Part shown: positions 41,961-50,472 of the stretch, in pieces
Layout: each line of letters starts with the position of its first letter
How positions within the stretch are numbered: the first letter of the stretch is position 1
NCBI RefSeq assembly: GCF_001011035.1
Contig: NZ_CP011492.1
Location: 6,317,447-6,381,446, forward strand
DNA from: Streptomyces sp. CNQ-509
Lineage (GTDB): Bacteria; Actinomycetota; Actinomycetes; Streptomycetales; Streptomycetaceae
Direction of reading: 5' to 3'
DNA length: 64,000 nucleotides
Program-made: the position numbers and the translations under genes
Notes under the pieces: generated by a model
What the model was told of the DNA's origin: nothing
Seen by the model: the letters and a program-made list of their open reading frames with translations, nothing else
The model's database searches: none

Positions 41961-42989
41961 ATGGCGCGCATCCGTTTCGTCTCCTCGGGGGTGGCCGCCG
42001 CGCTGGCCGTCGTCTTCGCGGCCGGCGGCGTCGCCGCCGGAAAGGCGGCGTTCGACGACTCCGGCTCCTCGTCGGGCGGCGGCGCCGCGGTCGGCGGCAC
42101 CAAGGTCGACGTCATCACCAAGGCCACCGACTCCGACTTCTGGCAGTCGATGCTCGCCGGCTCCAAGCAGGCCGGCGACGACTTCGGCATCGACCTCGGG
42201 CTCTTCGGCCCGACCTCGGAGACCGACATCGAGGAGCAGGTCAGCCTGGTGGAGAACTCCATCTCCCGGGGCGCCGACGCCATCGTGCTGGCCTCGAACT
42301 CCTCCACCGCGCTCAACGGCGCGGTGGACCGGGCCCGCAACGCCGGCATCAAGGTGATCACCGTCGACAACGCGGTCACCACCGAGGCCGAGGGCTTCAT
42401 CGGCACCGACAACGTCAAGGCGGGCGAGCAGGCCGGCGTACGCATGTGCGAACTGCTCACCGACAAGGGCCAGAAGAACGGCAAGATCCTGCACGAGAGC
42501 TCGACCTCCGGGCAGCAGGTCCTGGTCGACCGCTTCAACGGCTTCAAGAGCGGCCTGGCCGCCAAGTGCCCCGACGCCGAGATCATCCAGACCTCCGTCA
42601 ACGACAACGACCTCAACAAGGCCGTCTCCCAGGTCAACGACGCCCTCACCGCGACGCCCGACCTGGCCGGGGTCTTCGCCGACAACAACACCTCCGGCAC
42701 CGGCGCCGCCAAGGCCGTCGCCGAGCGCGACGCCAGTGACCGCGTGGCGGTCGTCGCCTTCGACTCCGACCCCGCGGAGATCGCGGGCGTACGCGACGGG
42801 TCCATCGACGCGATCATCGTCCAGAACCCGTTCTTCTTCGGCTACCAGGGCGTCGTCGAGGCCGCCATGGCCGCCGGCGACAGCACCCCGCCGGTCCGGC
42901 TCGACCCGGGCGCCGTCGTCATCGACAGGTCGACCGTGGACGAGGCCCAGTACGAGCAGCTGCTCAACCCGCCCAAGACCAAGGGCTGA
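41961..42989 (+). CDS. ABC sugar substrate-binding protein (periplasmic-binding-protein 2 type)
   Basis: A protein of 342 residues, RbsB/XylF-like. VDVITKATDSDFWQSMLAGS opens the first lobe, then VENSISRGADAIVLASNSST, IKVITVDNAVTTEAEGFIGT, and VAVVAFDSDPAEIAGVRDGS. The N-terminus is a hydrophobic signal or anchor (SGVAAALAVVFAAGGVAAG). No lipobox cysteine occurs in the first 40 residues, which is unusual because Gram-positive binding proteins are normally lipoproteins. It is 2 bp after the cupin gene and 9 bp before the ATPase gene. Confidence 0.9.
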   Translation: MARIRFVSSGVAAALAVVFAAGGVAAGKAAFDDSGSSSGGGAAVGGTKVDVITKATDSDFWQSMLAGSKQAGDDFGIDLGLFGPTSETDIEEQVSLVENSISRGADAIVLASNSSTALNGAVDRARNAGIKVITVDNAVTTEAEGFIGTDNVKAGEQAGVRMCELLTDKGQKNGKILHESSTSGQQVLVDRFNGFKSGLAAKCPDAEIIQTSVNDNDLNKAVSQVNDALTATPDLAGVFADNNTSGTGAAKAVAERDASDRVAVVAFDSDPAEIAGVRDGSIDAIIVQNPFFFGYQGVVEAAMAAGDSTPPVRLDPGAVVIDRSTVDEAQYEQLLNPPKTKG

Positions 42990-42998
42990 GGGCCGGCC

Positions 42999-44591
42999 AT
43001 GGCAACCCCCGAGTCGAGCCCCGTGGTCAGCCTGCGGGGCGTGGGTAAGAGCTATCGCGCCGTGACGGCGCTGGCCGCCGTGGACCTGGACATCGCGCCG
43101 GGCGAGGTGCACTGCCTCGCCGGCGAGAACGGCGCCGGGAAGTCCACCCTCATCAAGGTGCTCACCGGCGCGGTGGCCCGCGACGGCGGCACGTACCGGG
43201 TGCTGGGCCGCGAGATGCGCGCCCACGTCACCCCCGCGGAGGCCCGCGCCGCCGGCATCGGCGTGGTGTATCAGGAGCTGAGCCTCATGCCCGAGCTGAC
43301 CGTGGCCAGCAACCTGAGCATGTTCGGGATCCCGGCGCGCGCCGGCTGGGTCGACCGCCGCCGGCAGCGCGCGCAGGCCGGGGAGATGCTGGCCCGCGTC
43401 GGTCTCGCCGACCTCGACCCCCGTACGCGGGTGTCGGAACTGACCACCGCCACCCGGCAGTTGGTCGAGATCGCCCGGGTGCTCGGCCAGGACGCGCGGC
43501 TCGTGGTCTTCGACGAGCCGACCACCGCGCTCTCCGCGCAGGAGGCGGACGCCCTGCTGGCCCGCATCGCCACGCTGCGGGACGAGGGCGTCTCCGTCCT
43601 GTACGTCACCCACCGGCTGGAGGAGATGTCCGCCGTCGGCGACCGGGTGACCGTGCTGCGCGACGGCCGGGTGGTCGAGACCCGGCCGATGGCCGCGTAC
43701 GACGAGGACTCCCTCGTGCAGTCGATGGTCGGCCGCCGGATCGAGAACCTGTACCCCGGCGAGCGCCCCGACCCCGGGGACGTACGGCTGGAGCTGCGGG
43801 GCCTGCGCCCCGCCGGCTTCCCCGCGCCGGTGGACCTGACCGTACGCCGCGGCGAAGTCGTCGGCCTGGCCGGGCTGCTCGGCTCCGGGCGCACCGAACT
43901 GCTGCGCGCCGCCTTCGGCGCCGACCCGGTGCTCGGCGGCGAGGTCCTGGTCGACGGACGCCGCGTCCACGCGACCTCCCCGCGGGCCGCCGCCCGGGCC
44001 GGGCTCGGGCTGCTGCCCGAGGACCGCAAGGAGTCCGGGCTGCTGCCGGGCCTGAGCATCGAGAAGAACGTGGCCATCGCCAGCCTGCCGCGCGCCGGCA
44101 CCTTCGGGGTGCTGCGCCGCCGCCGGATGCGCGAGCACGTCACCGCCGCCTCCGCGGGGCTGCGCATCAAGCTCGGCGACTGGGGCGACCCGGTCTCCTC
44201 ACTCTCCGGCGGCAACCAGCAGAAGACGCTGGTCGCCCGCTGGCGGGCCACCGGCGCCAAGGTGCTGCTCCTCGACGAGCCCACGAAGGGCGTCGACGTC
44301 GGCTCCAAGGCCGACATCTACCAGGTGATCGCCGAACTGGCCGCGGACGGCCTGGCGATCGTGGTCGTCTCCTCCTACCTCCCCGAACTGCTGGGCCTGT
44401 GCGACCGCGTCGAAGTGGTGCGCCAGCGCCGTCTCGTGGGCTCGCTGCCCGCCGCGGAGGCCACCGAGGAGGCCGTGCTGCGGCTGGCGAGCCCCGTGGG
44501 CCCGGCGGCCGCGCCCCCCGCCGCCGGCGCCCCCGCGACCGGCCGGCCAGGACCCGCCGAACCTTCCGCACCGTCCCTGGAGTCTCAATGA
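42999..44591 (+). CDS. sugar ABC transporter ATPase (two ATPase domains), tail cut by IS110
   Basis: A protein of 530 residues of the RbsA/XylG type. Domain 1 has Walker A GENGAGKSTLIKVL, with Walker B in RLVVFDEPTTALSAQ. Domain 2 has the usual weak P-loop GLLGSGRTELLRA, then the signature SSLSGGNQQKTLVARWR and Walker B VLLLDEPTKGVDVGSK. Its TGA (44589-44591) is created by the left end of an IS110 element. Without the insertion the frame would continue SAARAPRRTGRPLLGSH to the TGA now at 45947-45949. Only a non-conserved tail is lost, so the ATPase is probably functional. Confidence 0.92.
   Translation: MATPESSPVVSLRGVGKSYRAVTALAAVDLDIAPGEVHCLAGENGAGKSTLIKVLTGAVARDGGTYRVLGREMRAHVTPAEARAAGIGVVYQELSLMPELTVASNLSMFGIPARAGWVDRRRQRAQAGEMLARVGLADLDPRTRVSELTTATRQLVEIARVLGQDARLVVFDEPTTALSAQEADALLARIATLRDEGVSVLYVTHRLEEMSAVGDRVTVLRDGRVVETRPMAAYDEDSLVQSMVGRRIENLYPGERPDPGDVRLELRGLRPAGFPAPVDLTVRRGEVVGLAGLLGSGRTELLRAAFGADPVLGGEVLVDGRRVHATSPRAAARAGLGLLPEDRKESGLLPGLSIEKNVAIASLPRAGTFGVLRRRRMREHVTAASAGLRIKLGDWGDPVSSLSGGNQQKTLVARWRATGAKVLLLDEPTKGVDVGSKADIYQVIAELAADGLAIVVVSSYLPELLGLCDRVEVVRQRRLVGSLPAAEATEEAVLRLASPVGPAAAPPAAGAPATGRPGPAEPSAPSLESQ
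44583..44589. repeat. left 7-bp direct repeat flanking IS110
   Basis: TCTCAAT, repeated at 45890-45896. It marks the recombined core at the insertion site within the last codons of the ABC ATPase gene. Confidence 0.85.
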
Positions 44592-44596
44592 TGAAG

Positions 44597-45799
44597 TCAA
44601 GCCGTCTGCGTGGCCGGTGGGGCGGGGGTGAATGCTCGGTTGTCGCGCAGGAGTGCCCAGAGCACGCTGGCTCGTCGGCGGGCCAGGGCGATGACGGCCT
44701 GGACGTGTTTGCAGCCTTCGTCGCGCTTCTTGAGGTAGAAGTCCCGGTTCGGGCCTTCGCGGATGATGCTGGTCTGCGCGGAGAGGTAGAAAACCCGTCG
44801 CAGGCGGCGGCTGTAGCGCTTGGGCCGGTGGAGGTTGCCGGTGCGCCGGCCGGAGTCGCGTGGGACGGGCACGAGGCCGGCTGCGGAGGCGAGGTGGCCG
44901 GCGTCGGTGTAGGCGGTCAGGTCGCCGGCGGCGACGATGAACTCGGCGCCGAGGATCGGGCCCATGCCGGGCAGGGACTCGATGATCTCGGCTTGGGGGT
45001 GGCTGCGGAACCTCTCACGGATCTGCTTGTCGATCTGCTTGAGCCGGTCGTCCAGGGCCAGGATCTGCGTGGCCAGGTCGGCGACGAGCTGAGCGGCGAC
45101 GTCCTCGCCGGGCAGCGCGGTCTGCTGTGCCTGGGCGGCTTCCAGTGCGGTCGCGGCAACGGCGTCGGCGCCGCGCACTGCGCGGTTGGCCAGCCAGGCC
45201 GTCAGTCTCGCCCGGCCACGGCGCCGGATCGCGGCCGGGGTCTGGTACCCCGTCAGCAGGACCAGCGCGCCTTTGTGGGCGGAGTAGTCGAAGGCCCGTT
45301 CCAGCGCGGGGAAGATGCCGGTCAGCATGTCGCGGAGCCGGTTGATCATCCGCACCCGGTCGGCGACCAGGTCGGCGCGGTGGGCGGTCAGCAGTGCGAG
45401 GTCGGCGGCCAGCTGCGCGGGCACGTCGATCGTGGTGAAGTCCCGGCGGTGGCGGGCGGTTTCGGCGATGACGTAGGCGTCACGGGCGTCGGTCTTGGCC
45501 TCGCCCCGGTAAGCCCCGGCCATGCGGTTGACCGTGCGGCCGGGCACGTAGACGGTCCGCTGGCCGTGGGCGGCGAGCAAGGCCAGCAGCAGCGCGGAGG
45601 ACGTGCCGGCAATGTCCACCGCCCAGTGCACCTCGTCCGCCAGGCCGAGGATCTCCCCCAGCGCGGTCAGGATCGCGGACTCGTCGTTGTCGATCTTCTT
45701 CGACCACAGTGTGGCGCCGGTGTCGTCGACCACCGCGGCCCAGTGATGGCCCTTGCCCGCGTCGATACCGGCCCAGACCCGGACCTGTCGCTTACTCAC
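44597..45799 (-). CDS. IS110-family DEDD recombinase/transposase
   Basis: A protein of 400 residues from the GTG at 45799 with GAGGAGGGG before it. The RuvC-like N-terminus begins VWAGIDAGKGHHWAAVVDD (first Asp); the family motif AYRGEAKTDARDAYVIAE holds later acidic residues. The C-terminal Tnp_20 domain has IIESLPGMGPILGAEFIVAA and ASAAGLVPVPRDSGRRTG (the conserved Ser region). It is intact, so the element may be active. IS110 enzymes use a DEDD/Ser mechanism guided by an element-encoded RNA. Confidence 0.95.
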   Translation of the reverse strand: MSKRQVRVWAGIDAGKGHHWAAVVDDTGATLWSKKIDNDESAILTALGEILGLADEVHWAVDIAGTSSALLLALLAAHGQRTVYVPGRTVNRMAGAYRGEAKTDARDAYVIAETARHRRDFTTIDVPAQLAADLALLTAHRADLVADRVRMINRLRDMLTGIFPALERAFDYSAHKGALVLLTGYQTPAAIRRRGRARLTAWLANRAVRGADAVAATALEAAQAQQTALPGEDVAAQLVADLATQILALDDRLKQIDKQIRERFRSHPQAEIIESLPGMGPILGAEFIVAAGDLTAYTDAGHLASAAGLVPVPRDSGRRTGNLHRPKRYSRRLRRVFYLSAQTSIIREGPNRDFYLKKRDEGCKHVQAVIALARRRASVLWALLRDNRAFTPAPPATQTA

Positions 45800-45889
45800 T
45801 CGCCCCTCCTCGTTCCGTACAGCATGCCGCCGGCCCGAGGAACACCCCGCTGTCATCTCCGTAATCAGCGACCGCACACAGCGCGCACA

Positions 45890-45896
45890 TCTCAAT
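45890..45896. repeat. right 7-bp direct repeat flanking IS110
   Basis: TCTCAAT, the copy joined to the original 3' end of the ATPase gene (frame SQSAARAPRRTG, stop at 45947-45949). Confidence 0.85.
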
Positions 45897-46011
45897 CAGC
45901 AGCCAGGGCGCCCCGGAGAACCGGACGGCCACTCCTTGGAAGCCACTGAAGGCAAGAACCCATAAGCCACATCCGGCCCTCCCAGGCCGCCCAACAACTT
46001 ACGGAGAACCG

Positions 46012-47208
46012 ATGACCGACCTCGCCAGAGCCACCGCCCCCGCCGCCGGCGGCGGCACGTCCAAGGGCATCCGGTTCGGCAAACGCCCCGCCCGCCAGCC
46101 CGCCGACGGGGAGATCCTGCGCCTGGGCCAGGTGCTGGGCCGCACCTCCGGCGGCATCCCCGTGCTGCTGGTGCTGGCCTTCGCGCTCACCATGTCCACC
46201 GAGTCGTTCCTCACCGGCACCAACCTGGACAACCTCGGCAGGCAGGTGTCCATCTTCGCGATCATCGCCGTCGGCCAGCTCATCGTCATCCTCACCGCGG
46301 GCATCGACCTGTCCGTCGGCTCGGTCGTCGGCCTGTCCGGCATCGTCGCCGCCAAGGTGGTCTACGACACCGGCGGCGGACTGCCCATCGCGGGCGCGGT
46401 CCTCCTCGCGCTGCTCGTCGGCGCCGCCGCCGGGCTGATCAACGGCCTGCTGGTCGCGTTCCTCAAGATGCCCCCGTTCATCGTGACGCTCGGCATGATG
46501 GGCGCCGCCCGCGGCGCGACCCTGCTGCTCAGCGACGGCCGCACCGTGCAGCCGCTGCCCGACGGCTTCGCCGAGATCGGCGGCGGCAGCCTGCTGGGCA
46601 TCTCCCATCTCACCTGGCTGATGGTGCTCATCACGGTGTTCTTCGCGCTGCTGCTGCGCCGCACGATCTGGGGCGAGTACGTCTACGCCGTCGGCTCCAG
46701 CGCCGAGTCCGCCCGGCTGACGGGCGTGCCCGTACGCCGCGTGCTCGTCAGCGCGTACGTGCTCTCCGGCACCCTCGCCGCCGCGGCCGGCGTGCTCCTC
46801 GCCTCCCGCCTCGGCAACGGCGTGCCGACCTCCGGCAACGGCTACGAACTCCAGGCCATCGCCGCCTGCGTGATCGGCGGCGCCAGCCTCTTCGGTGCCA
46901 AGGGCAGCGCACTCGGCGCGCTCGTCGGCGCGCTGGTCGTCGGCATGCTCAACAACGGCGGCACGCTGCTGGGCATCGACCCCTTCTGGCTGCAGATCGT
47001 CATCGGCGTGCTGATCCTCGCCGCCGTCGCCACCGAGCACGTCCACAACCTCCGCCGCGGAGGCAAGGCCAAGCCGGTGGCGGACGCGCCGCCGCCCGGA
47101 GGGCCGGGAGAGCCGGTGCCGGCGGGCGGCACGGCGCAACCGGACCGGGGGACCGCGGGCGACGAGACTGCCGGTGAGCCGACCCCGACGAAACGAGCGG
47201 TACCATGA
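46012..47208 (+). CDS. sugar ABC transporter permease
   Basis: A membrane protein of 398 residues of the RbsC type with eight to ten helices. IAVGQLIVILTAGIDLSVGS is the family hallmark, followed by VAFLKMPPFIVTLGMMGAAR, YAVGSSAESARLTGVPVRRV, and AIAACVIGGASLFGAKGSAL. A charged Pro-rich tail ends RGTAGDETAGEP. The ATG at 46012 has ACGGAGAAC before it. It belongs with the binding protein and ATPase, from which the IS110 now separates it, so expression may depend on read-through or an element-borne promoter. Confidence 0.92.
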   Translation: MTDLARATAPAAGGGTSKGIRFGKRPARQPADGEILRLGQVLGRTSGGIPVLLVLAFALTMSTESFLTGTNLDNLGRQVSIFAIIAVGQLIVILTAGIDLSVGSVVGLSGIVAAKVVYDTGGGLPIAGAVLLALLVGAAAGLINGLLVAFLKMPPFIVTLGMMGAARGATLLLSDGRTVQPLPDGFAEIGGGSLLGISHLTWLMVLITVFFALLLRRTIWGEYVYAVGSSAESARLTGVPVRRVLVSAYVLSGTLAAAAGVLLASRLGNGVPTSGNGYELQAIAACVIGGASLFGAKGSALGALVGALVVGMLNNGGTLLGIDPFWLQIVIGVLILAAVATEHVHNLRRGGKAKPVADAPPPGGPGEPVPAGGTAQPDRGTAGDETAGEPTPTKRAVP

Positions 47209-48695
47209 TCATCGCGCACGACCTCGGCACCACCGGCGACAAGGCGTCGCTGCACGCCGACGACGGCACCCCGGTCGCCGCCCTGACCGAGCACTACGGC
47301 ACCGACTTCCGCGCGGGCGGCGTCGCCGAGCAGGACCCCGAGGTGTGGTGGCGCGCCGTCTGCGCCGCTACCCGGCGGCTGCTGGAGCACACCGGCGTCC
47401 GCCCCGCGGAGGTCTCCGCCGTCGGGTTCAGCGGGCAGATGATGGGCGCGGTGCTGCTCGACTCCGCGTACCGTCCCGTGCGGCCCTCGCTGATCTGGGC
47501 CGACCACCGCAGCCAGGAGCAGGCCGGCCGGCTGACCGCGGCGCTGGTGGCCGAGCGGGCGTACCGCCTGCTCGGCCACCAGCTCCACCCCACCTACTCG
47601 CTCACCAAGGTGATGTGGGTACGCGACCACGAGCCGGAGACCTTCGCCCGGGTGGCCCACGTCTGCCTGGCCAAGGACTACGTCGTGCACCGGCTCACCG
47701 GCGTGCTGGCCACCGACCGCTCCGACGCCTCCAGCACCAACGCCTACGACCAGCCCGCCGGCTCCTGGTCCGCCGAGGTGCTGGCGGCGGCCGGCCTCGA
47801 CCCGGCACTCTTCCCCGAGATCGTGCCGTCGACCACCGTCGCGGGGCCGCTGCTTCCCGAAGCCGCCGAGGCCACCGGGCTGGCCGCCGGCACCCCCGTC
47901 GTCCTCGGCGGCGGCGACGGCCCGCTGGCCGCGCTCGGCGCCGGCGTCATCGACCCCGCCGACGGCGCGTACACCTACCTCGGCTCGTCCTCCTGGGTCT
48001 CGCTCTCCGCGGAACGGCCGCTGCACGACCCGCGGATGCGCACCATGACCTTCGACCACGTCGTCCCGGGACGCTACGTGCCGACCGCGACCATGCAGGC
48101 GGGCGGCGCGTCGCTGGACTGGGTGGCGGAGGTGCTCCGTCCCGGCCAGGGCGGGGACCGCTTCCCCGACCTGCTCGCCGCGGCGGCCGACGCCGACACC
48201 GCGGGCCTGTACTTCCTGCCGCATCTGCTCGGCGAGCGCTCCCCGTACTGGAACGCCGCCGCGGCCGGCGCGTTCCTCGGCCTCACCCGCCACCACCAGG
48301 AGGCCCATCTGACCCGCGCGGTGCTGGAGGGCGTGGCGTTCAACCTCGCCACCTGCGTCGGCGCGTTCCGCGAGGCCGGCCACCCGGTCGACCGGGTCGA
48401 CGCGATCGGCGGCGGCGCGGCCAGCGACCTGTGGCTGCAGATCCTCGCCGACGTCTGGGGCGCCACCGTCCGCCGCCGCAGCATCGTCGAGGAGGCCAAC
48501 AGCCTGGGCGCGGCCGTCACCGCGGGCGTCGGCGCGGGCCTCGTCGACGGCTTCGCCGTCGCCCGCGACCTGTCCGATGTCACCGCCGAGTTCACCCCGG
48601 ACCCGGGACGGCACGCCGACTACCGGTGGCGGCACGCGCTGTTCCTGGAGGCGTACGAGCGGCTGGAACCGTGGTTCGCGAAGGAGAAGCGATGA
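47205..48695 (+). CDS. FGGY-family sugar kinase (xylulokinase-like)
   Basis: A protein of 496 residues. IIAHDLGTTGDKASLHADDG carries the N-terminal phosphate loop. VGFSGQMMGAVLLDSAYRPV, WADHRSQEQAG and VVLGGGDGPLAALGAGVI (catalytic Asp) are FGGY motifs, with the GGGAASDLWLQILADVWGAT adenine-binding region near the end. It would phosphorylate the imported sugar or its derivative. Its ATG overlaps the permease stop (ATGA). FGGY enzymes act on pentuloses, polyols and others; the substrate is open. Confidence 0.9.
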   Translation: MIIAHDLGTTGDKASLHADDGTPVAALTEHYGTDFRAGGVAEQDPEVWWRAVCAATRRLLEHTGVRPAEVSAVGFSGQMMGAVLLDSAYRPVRPSLIWADHRSQEQAGRLTAALVAERAYRLLGHQLHPTYSLTKVMWVRDHEPETFARVAHVCLAKDYVVHRLTGVLATDRSDASSTNAYDQPAGSWSAEVLAAAGLDPALFPEIVPSTTVAGPLLPEAAEATGLAAGTPVVLGGGDGPLAALGAGVIDPADGAYTYLGSSSWVSLSAERPLHDPRMRTMTFDHVVPGRYVPTATMQAGGASLDWVAEVLRPGQGGDRFPDLLAAAADADTAGLYFLPHLLGERSPYWNAAAAGAFLGLTRHHQEAHLTRAVLEGVAFNLATCVGAFREAGHPVDRVDAIGGGAASDLWLQILADVWGATVRRRSIVEEANSLGAAVTAGVGAGLVDGFAVARDLSDVTAEFTPDPGRHADYRWRHALFLEAYERLEPWFAKEKR

Positions 48696-49708
48696 GCGGC
48701 ATACCCGAATCCGCCGCGGGCGCGGCCCCCGTGGTGCTGGTGACCTCGCGGTCCTTCGGCAGCGGCACCGCGCCCGTCGAGGACCGGCTCGCCGCCGCCG
48801 GGCTGCGCGTGGTGCGCGGCTCCACCGTCCACGACCCCGCCGAGCTGGCCCCGCTGCTGGCCGGCTCCGTCGCCTGGATCGCCGGCACCGCGCCCGTCAC
48901 CGACGCGCATCTGGCCGCCGCGCCGCGGCTGAAGGTCGTCGCGCGCTACGGCGTCGGCGTCGACAGCGTCGACCTGGCCGCCGCCGCCCGCCGCGGCGTC
49001 ACCGTCACCCACACCCCGGCCGCGAACAGCGACGCCGTCGCCGACCTGGGCATCGCGCTGCTCCTCGCCGCGCTGCGCGGCGTCGCCGCCGGCGACCGGG
49101 CGGTACGCGCCGGGTCCTGGCAGCCGCGCCGCGGCCGGGAACTGGGCACCCTCACGCTCGGCGTCGTCGGCCTCGGCCGGGTCGGGCGCGGGGTGGCGCG
49201 GCGCGCCGCCGGGTTCGGCACCGAGGTGCTGGGGCACGACCCGTACCTGGACCCGGTGGTCTTCGAGGTGCTGGGCGTCCGGCGGACGCCGCTCGCGGAG
49301 CTGGCCGGGCGGTGCGACGCGGTGAGCCTGCACGCTCCCGGCGGCACCCGGGTGGTCGACGAGCGGTGGCTCGCCGGGGCCAGGCCGGGGCTGATCGTCG
49401 TCAACACGGCACGAGCCGACCTCGTCGACGAGCACGCCGTCGCCGCGGCGCTGCGGGACGGCAGGCTGGCCGCGTACGCCGCGGACACCCTCGCCGGCGA
49501 GGGCGGCGCCGCCGCGGAAAGCCCGCTACTGGCGGCCGAGTTCGCCGACCGGGTGGTCCTCACGCCGCACCTCGGCGCGCAGACCGTCGAGGCGGTGGAC
49601 CGGATGGGCGCGGGTGCCGTACGGGCCGTCCTCGACGTGCTCGCAGGACGCGAGCCCGCGCACCCCGTACCCCTGCCCGTACCGGCCACCGAAGAGAGCG
49701 CACCGTGA
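48692..49708 (+). CDS. D-2-hydroxyacid dehydrogenase
   Basis: A protein of 338 residues of the SerA/GhrB family. VARYGVGVDSVDLAAAARRG lies in the substrate domain; VVGLGRVGRGVARRAAGFGT is the GxGxxG NAD(P) motif. The catalytic residues are Arg in VVNTARADLVDE, a Glu in the DTLAGEGG region, and His in VLTPHLGAQTVE. ATG overlaps the kinase stop. It would reduce or oxidise a 2-hydroxy/2-keto acid intermediate, in keeping with the keto-acid aldolase encoded next. Confidence 0.9.
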   Translation: MSGIPESAAGAAPVVLVTSRSFGSGTAPVEDRLAAAGLRVVRGSTVHDPAELAPLLAGSVAWIAGTAPVTDAHLAAAPRLKVVARYGVGVDSVDLAAAARRGVTVTHTPAANSDAVADLGIALLLAALRGVAAGDRAVRAGSWQPRRGRELGTLTLGVVGLGRVGRGVARRAAGFGTEVLGHDPYLDPVVFEVLGVRRTPLAELAGRCDAVSLHAPGGTRVVDERWLAGARPGLIVVNTARADLVDEHAVAAALRDGRLAAYAADTLAGEGGAAAESPLLAAEFADRVVLTPHLGAQTVEAVDRMGAGAVRAVLDVLAGREPAHPVPLPVPATEESAP

Positions 49709-50472
49709 CCACCCAGCAGTCCCCCGCGAACCCCGCCGCGCCCCCGTCCCCGCTCGCCGGCCTGCGCCGCGCCGGCGTCGTCGCCGTCCTCCGCGCCCCC
49801 ACCCCGGACGGCGCCCTGGCCGCCGTGGCGGCGCTGATCGAGGGCGGTGTCACCGGCATCGAGATCACCTACTCCACGCCCGACGCGCCCGCGGTCATCG
49901 CCGAGGTGCGCGCCCGGCACCCCGAGGCGCTGGTGGGCGCGGGCACGGTCCTCACCTCCGCGCAGGCCGCCGCCGCGGCCGACGCCGGCTCGGCGTTCCT
50001 GGTCAGCCCCGGCACCACCGCGGAACTGGCCGCCGCCATGCTGGACACGGGCCTGCCCGTGCTCTCCGGCGCCCTGACCCCCGGCGAGGTCATGACCGCC
50101 ACCGCGCTCGGCGTGCACGCGGTCAAGGTCTTCCCCGCCTCCCTCGGCGGCCCCGGCTATCTCCGCGCGCTGCGCGGCCCGTTCCCCGACGTGCCGCTGG
50201 TGCCGACCGGCGGGGTCTCCGCCGGGAACCTGGCGGAGTGGTTCGGCGCCGGCGCGCTGGCGGTCGGCGCGGGCGGCGAGCTGGCCTCCGCGGCGCACAT
50301 CGCCGCGGGCCGCTGGGACTCGCTCACCGTACGGGCACGGGCGTTCGCGGCGGCGCTGGCGAAGGTCCGCGAAGCGGCGTCCGGAGCGGACGGCTCCGGC
50401 GCCGCTGCCGGTCCCGTGGAACCGGCCGCGGCGCCGGAGCCCGCAGACCCGGGTGCGGAGGCGGTCCGTTGA
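49705..50472 (+). CDS. KDPG/KHG-type aldolase
   Basis: A protein of 255 residues. VVAVLRAPTPDGALAAVAAL, GGVTGIEITYSTPDAPAVI (catalytic Glu in EIT), VGAGTVLTSAQAAAAADAG, AVKVFPASLGGPGYLRAL (Schiff-base Lys in VKVFPA), and LVPTGGVSAGNLAEW are the class-I KDPG aldolase blocks. An Ala/Pro tail of about 40 residues is extra. GTGA overlap with the previous gene. It would split a 2-keto-3-deoxy acid (phosphate) into pyruvate and an aldehyde, the expected last step of this pathway. Confidence 0.92.
   Translation: MTTQQSPANPAAPPSPLAGLRRAGVVAVLRAPTPDGALAAVAALIEGGVTGIEITYSTPDAPAVIAEVRARHPEALVGAGTVLTSAQAAAAADAGSAFLVSPGTTAELAAAMLDTGLPVLSGALTPGEVMTATALGVHAVKVFPASLGGPGYLRALRGPFPDVPLVPTGGVSAGNLAEWFGAGALAVGAGGELASAAHIAAGRWDSLTVRARAFAAALAKVREAASGADGSGAAAGPVEPAAAPEPADPGAEAVR

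Larger units (their letters stand above)
44590..45896 (-). mobile_element. IS110-family insertion sequence, 1307 bp
   Basis: The element separates the ATPase and permease genes of one operon. TCTCAAT occurs at 44583-44589 and again at 45890-45896. Removing 1307 bp restores a continuous ATPase frame, which fixes the limits to within the 7-bp repeat. No terminal inverted repeats are visible, as expected for IS110. The transposase ends 7 bp from the left end, leaving about 97 bp of non-coding sequence before its start on the right, where IS110 elements carry their bridge-RNA region. Transcription of the element opposes the operon. Confidence 0.88.

Noticed and set aside
41865..44138. A 757-codon minus-strand frame over the binding-protein and ATPase genes
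   Set aside because: Composition-driven shadow with no motif; plus-strand Walker motifs and binding-protein folds are clear.
44590..45896. Target-site duplication as in IS3/IS5-type elements
   Set aside because: IS110 enzymes recombine at a short core rather than making staggered cuts. The 7-bp repeat is better described as shared core/target sequence.
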